From positions 1-14,663 of the forward strand of contig JABMOR010000093.1 of assembly GCA_013203245.1 (NCBI GenBank): 14,663 nucleotides of DNA, written 5' to 3'. How positions within the stretch are numbered: the stretch's first letter is position 1; each line of letters opens with the position of its first letter. Of this stretch, positions 12,994-14,663 are shown piece after piece. Under the pieces are notes generated by a model. The model did no database searches and had not been told where the DNA came from. It worked only from the letters and a program-made list of their open reading frames with translations. The DNA is from Candidatus Nitrosopumilus sp. (GTDB lineage Archaea > Thermoproteota > Nitrososphaeria > Nitrososphaerales > Nitrosopumilaceae). A program made the translations under genes and the position numbers.

Positions 12994-13995
12994 ATGATGT
13001 CAGGGGATGCAGGATCAGCCGTTCTTGAAACAAGAGATGATGAAGCCAAGATATCAGATAAAACTAGAACAAAATTCGATATAATAATTATTGGTGCAGG
13101 TCCTTCAGGATATACAGCTGGAATTTACTGCTCAAGAGCAGGTTATGACACTTTAATTTTATCAGGATTACTTCCAGGGGGGCAATTAGTCAACACAACA
13201 GAAGTTGAAAACTATCCTGGATTTGAAAACGGGATAATGGGTCCTGATTTGATGATTGATATGAGAAAACAATCACAGAGAATGGGTACAACCATTATTG
13301 ATGATGTGGTGGTAGATGTAGACTTTAGACGAGAACCATTCAAAGTTTTAACAGCATCAGAAGAATTTGAAGGTCGGGCAGTAATTATTGCAACAGGTGC
13401 AAATCCAAGAAAACTTGGAATAGAAGGCGAAGAAGCATTTGCAGGTAAAGGAGTATCATATTGTGCAACTTGTGATGGACCGTTCTTTAGAAATCAAGAG
13501 ATAGTTGTTTCTGGTGGCGGGGATTCTGCAATTGAGGAAGCAATATTTCTCACAAAATTTGCAACAAAGGTTCACCTAGTTCACAGAAGAGATGAATTGC
13601 GCGCAAGTAAAATCATGCAAGAAAGAGCATTTAACAATGAAAAAATAAAATTTGTTTTTGATACAACAGTAACTGAAATTAAAGGAGATCAAAAAATGAA
13701 ACAAGTAGTTTTAAAGAATTTAAAAACAAATGAAGAGAGCACGCTTGACGCAGAAGCTTTGTTTGTTGCAATTGGACATGTACCAAATACACAACTGTTC
13801 AAAGATCAAATTGATTTAGATGGTGAAGGTTACATTGTATTAAAAAATAAAACCCATACCAACATGAAAGGGATATTTGCAGCAGGAGATGTACATGATA
13901 GAAGTTATAGACAAGCAATTACCGCTGCAGCTTTTGGATGTATGGCAGCAATTGATGTGGATAAATATCTCACAGAAAGTGCAGATAAGCAATAA
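12994..13995 (+). CDS. trxB: Thioredoxin reductase
   Basis: The 333-residue low-molecular-weight-type enzyme transfers electrons from NADPH through FAD to thioredoxin. FAD binding is at GAGPSG (34-39) and in GIFAAGDV (293-300). The redox-active disulfide is C157-AT-C160. NADPH binding is at GGGDSA (174-179) with the 2'-phosphate residues in HRRDELR (197-203). An N-terminal extension of about 27 polar residues precedes the fold; it is longer than usual and has no signal features. A second ATG follows directly at 12997. The stop TAA shares a base with the ATG of the next small gene (TAATG), so the two are coupled. Cytoplasmic. Confidence 0.95.
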   Translation: MMSGDAGSAVLETRDDEAKISDKTRTKFDIIIIGAGPSGYTAGIYCSRAGYDTLILSGLLPGGQLVNTTEVENYPGFENGIMGPDLMIDMRKQSQRMGTTIIDDVVVDVDFRREPFKVLTASEEFEGRAVIIATGANPRKLGIEGEEAFAGKGVSYCATCDGPFFRNQEIVVSGGGDSAIEEAIFLTKFATKVHLVHRRDELRASKIMQERAFNNEKIKFVFDTTVTEIKGDQKMKQVVLKNLKTNEESTLDAEALFVAIGHVPNTQLFKDQIDLDGEGYIVLKNKTHTNMKGIFAAGDVHDRSYRQAITAAAFGCMAAIDVDKYLTESADKQ

Positions 13996-14210
13996 TGAAA
14001 AATGCTCAATGTAAAAAATGTCTAAATAAATTTCACCAGAAAGACATCTATACAATTCAACAATTTCAATACAGAAAAGAGCCCACATACGAATGGTCTG
14101 TAAAGTATTTTGAAAAATTAGGAATTACTGAGTGGGACTCATTCTGCGAGGAATGTGTGTTATTTTACTCAAAAGAATCTGAGAAAAAATGGAATGCAGT
14201 AAAAATTTAA
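13995..14210 (+). CDS. Small four-cysteine, zinc-ribbon-like protein coupled to trxB
   Basis: The 71-residue protein has two CxxC pairs, C6-x2-C9 (CKKC) and C51-x2-C54 (CEEC), a layout typical of small zinc-binding proteins; between them is an aromatic, charged segment (WSVKYFEKLGITEW). The ATG overlaps the trxB stop by one base, so it is made from the same transcript. A zinc site is likely; a redox dithiol serviced by the reductase is an alternative suggested only by the coupling. I do not recognise a named family. Confidence 0.75.
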   Translation: MKNAQCKKCLNKFHQKDIYTIQQFQYRKEPTYEWSVKYFEKLGITEWDSFCEECVLFYSKESEKKWNAVKI

Positions 14211-14241
14211 ACTCTTTATTGTGAGAAAAAAGGCAAGAATA

Positions 14242-14663
14242 ATGAGTCAAGATCCAGAAAATCTAAAAAAATCAGCTAAAGAATACAGTGAAAAACTAGC
14301 TAATCTGGGAATGGATTTGGGGGAGATTCAATTCAGTTACAAAATTGAAGAAAAAGTGACCAAAGAATATTGGCAGAAACGAATGAAAGAATTTAAAAAA
14401 TATAATGAAAAAGGTTTGGAGTATTATAATCAAGTTCATTCAATGATGAACCTGGTAAACAATGAAGAAGCACAAATGTTTCTTTTACGTATCAGCAAAT
14501 TCAGACAGTTGAGCACAACACTGTCAGAGACCATGGAGAAAATCAAAGAAAACCCATCAATAATAGACTCTAAAGATAGACAGCACAGCCCATGGAGTAA
14601 AGAAATTAAAAATCAAATCACAGAACAAAGCAACAAATGTTTACGGCATGAAATGGATATGAA
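14242..14663 (+). CDS. Helical hypothetical protein, 3' end outside window
   Basis: An open frame runs from ATG 14242 to the right edge (140 complete codons). An in-frame GTG at 14221 is an alternative start, but TTTATT (14215-14220) lies 22-27 nt before the ATG and favours the ATG. The protein is rich in Lys, Glu, Gln and Asn, with long amphipathic helices (for example KEYWQKRMKEFKKYNEKGLE, and later LLRISKFRQLSTTLSETMEK). A coiled-coil or helical bundle is likely. No signal peptide, membrane segment or known motif is seen in the visible part. Function unknown. Confidence 0.7.
   Translation, partial: MSQDPENLKKSAKEYSEKLANLGMDLGEIQFSYKIEEKVTKEYWQKRMKEFKKYNEKGLEYYNQVHSMMNLVNNEEAQMFLLRISKFRQLSTTLSETMEKIKENPSIIDSKDRQHSPWSKEIKNQITEQSNKCLRHEMDM

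Overview
This AT-rich window (roughly two thirds A+T) looks archaeal and most resembles a marine ammonia-oxidising thaumarchaeon of the Nitrosopumilus type. The reasons are TATA-like boxes about 23-32 nt upstream of many start codons (leaderless-style promoters), an archaeal Thi4 thiazole synthase, a siroheme reductase next to a rhodanese, a PAC2-family protein, and many small UspA and CBS proteins. The taxonomic call is inference; no rRNA or tRNA is present to confirm it.

Layout. (1) 1-2145: the Lys/Ala-rich tail of a truncated gene, an AT-rich gap with a near-perfect palindrome, then a minus-strand collagen-like gene with 125 uninterrupted Gly-X-Y triplets. This is the most unusual object in the window. 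(2) 2146-7171: a TPR/winged-helix protein; a minus-strand pair of siroheme reductase plus tandem rhodanese overlapping by 13 nt; a 50-residue small gene; and thi4. Residues in the reductase favour sulfite over nitrite, so this block reads as sulfur assimilation next to sulfur-requiring thiazole synthesis. (3) 7172-8878: a PAC2-family protein and an uncharacterised protein whose C-terminus keeps the structural cysteines of archaemetzincin but not its catalytic histidines. (4) 8880-12945: a minus-strand operon (HPF-like protein, UspA, atypical malate/lactate dehydrogenase), a divergent four-CBS protein, two translationally coupled UspA proteins, and a two-CBS protein. I read this as an energy-status or dormancy locus. 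(5) 12994-14663: thioredoxin reductase, a coupled four-cysteine mini-protein, and the start of a helical hypothetical gene cut by the window end.

Architecture. The three tightly packed convergent junctions have only 0, 1 and 2 nt between opposing stop codons, so transcripts must overlap at their 3' ends. Non-ATG starts (TTG, GTG) are common. No tRNA, rRNA, CRISPR array, insertion sequence or riboswitch was recognised.
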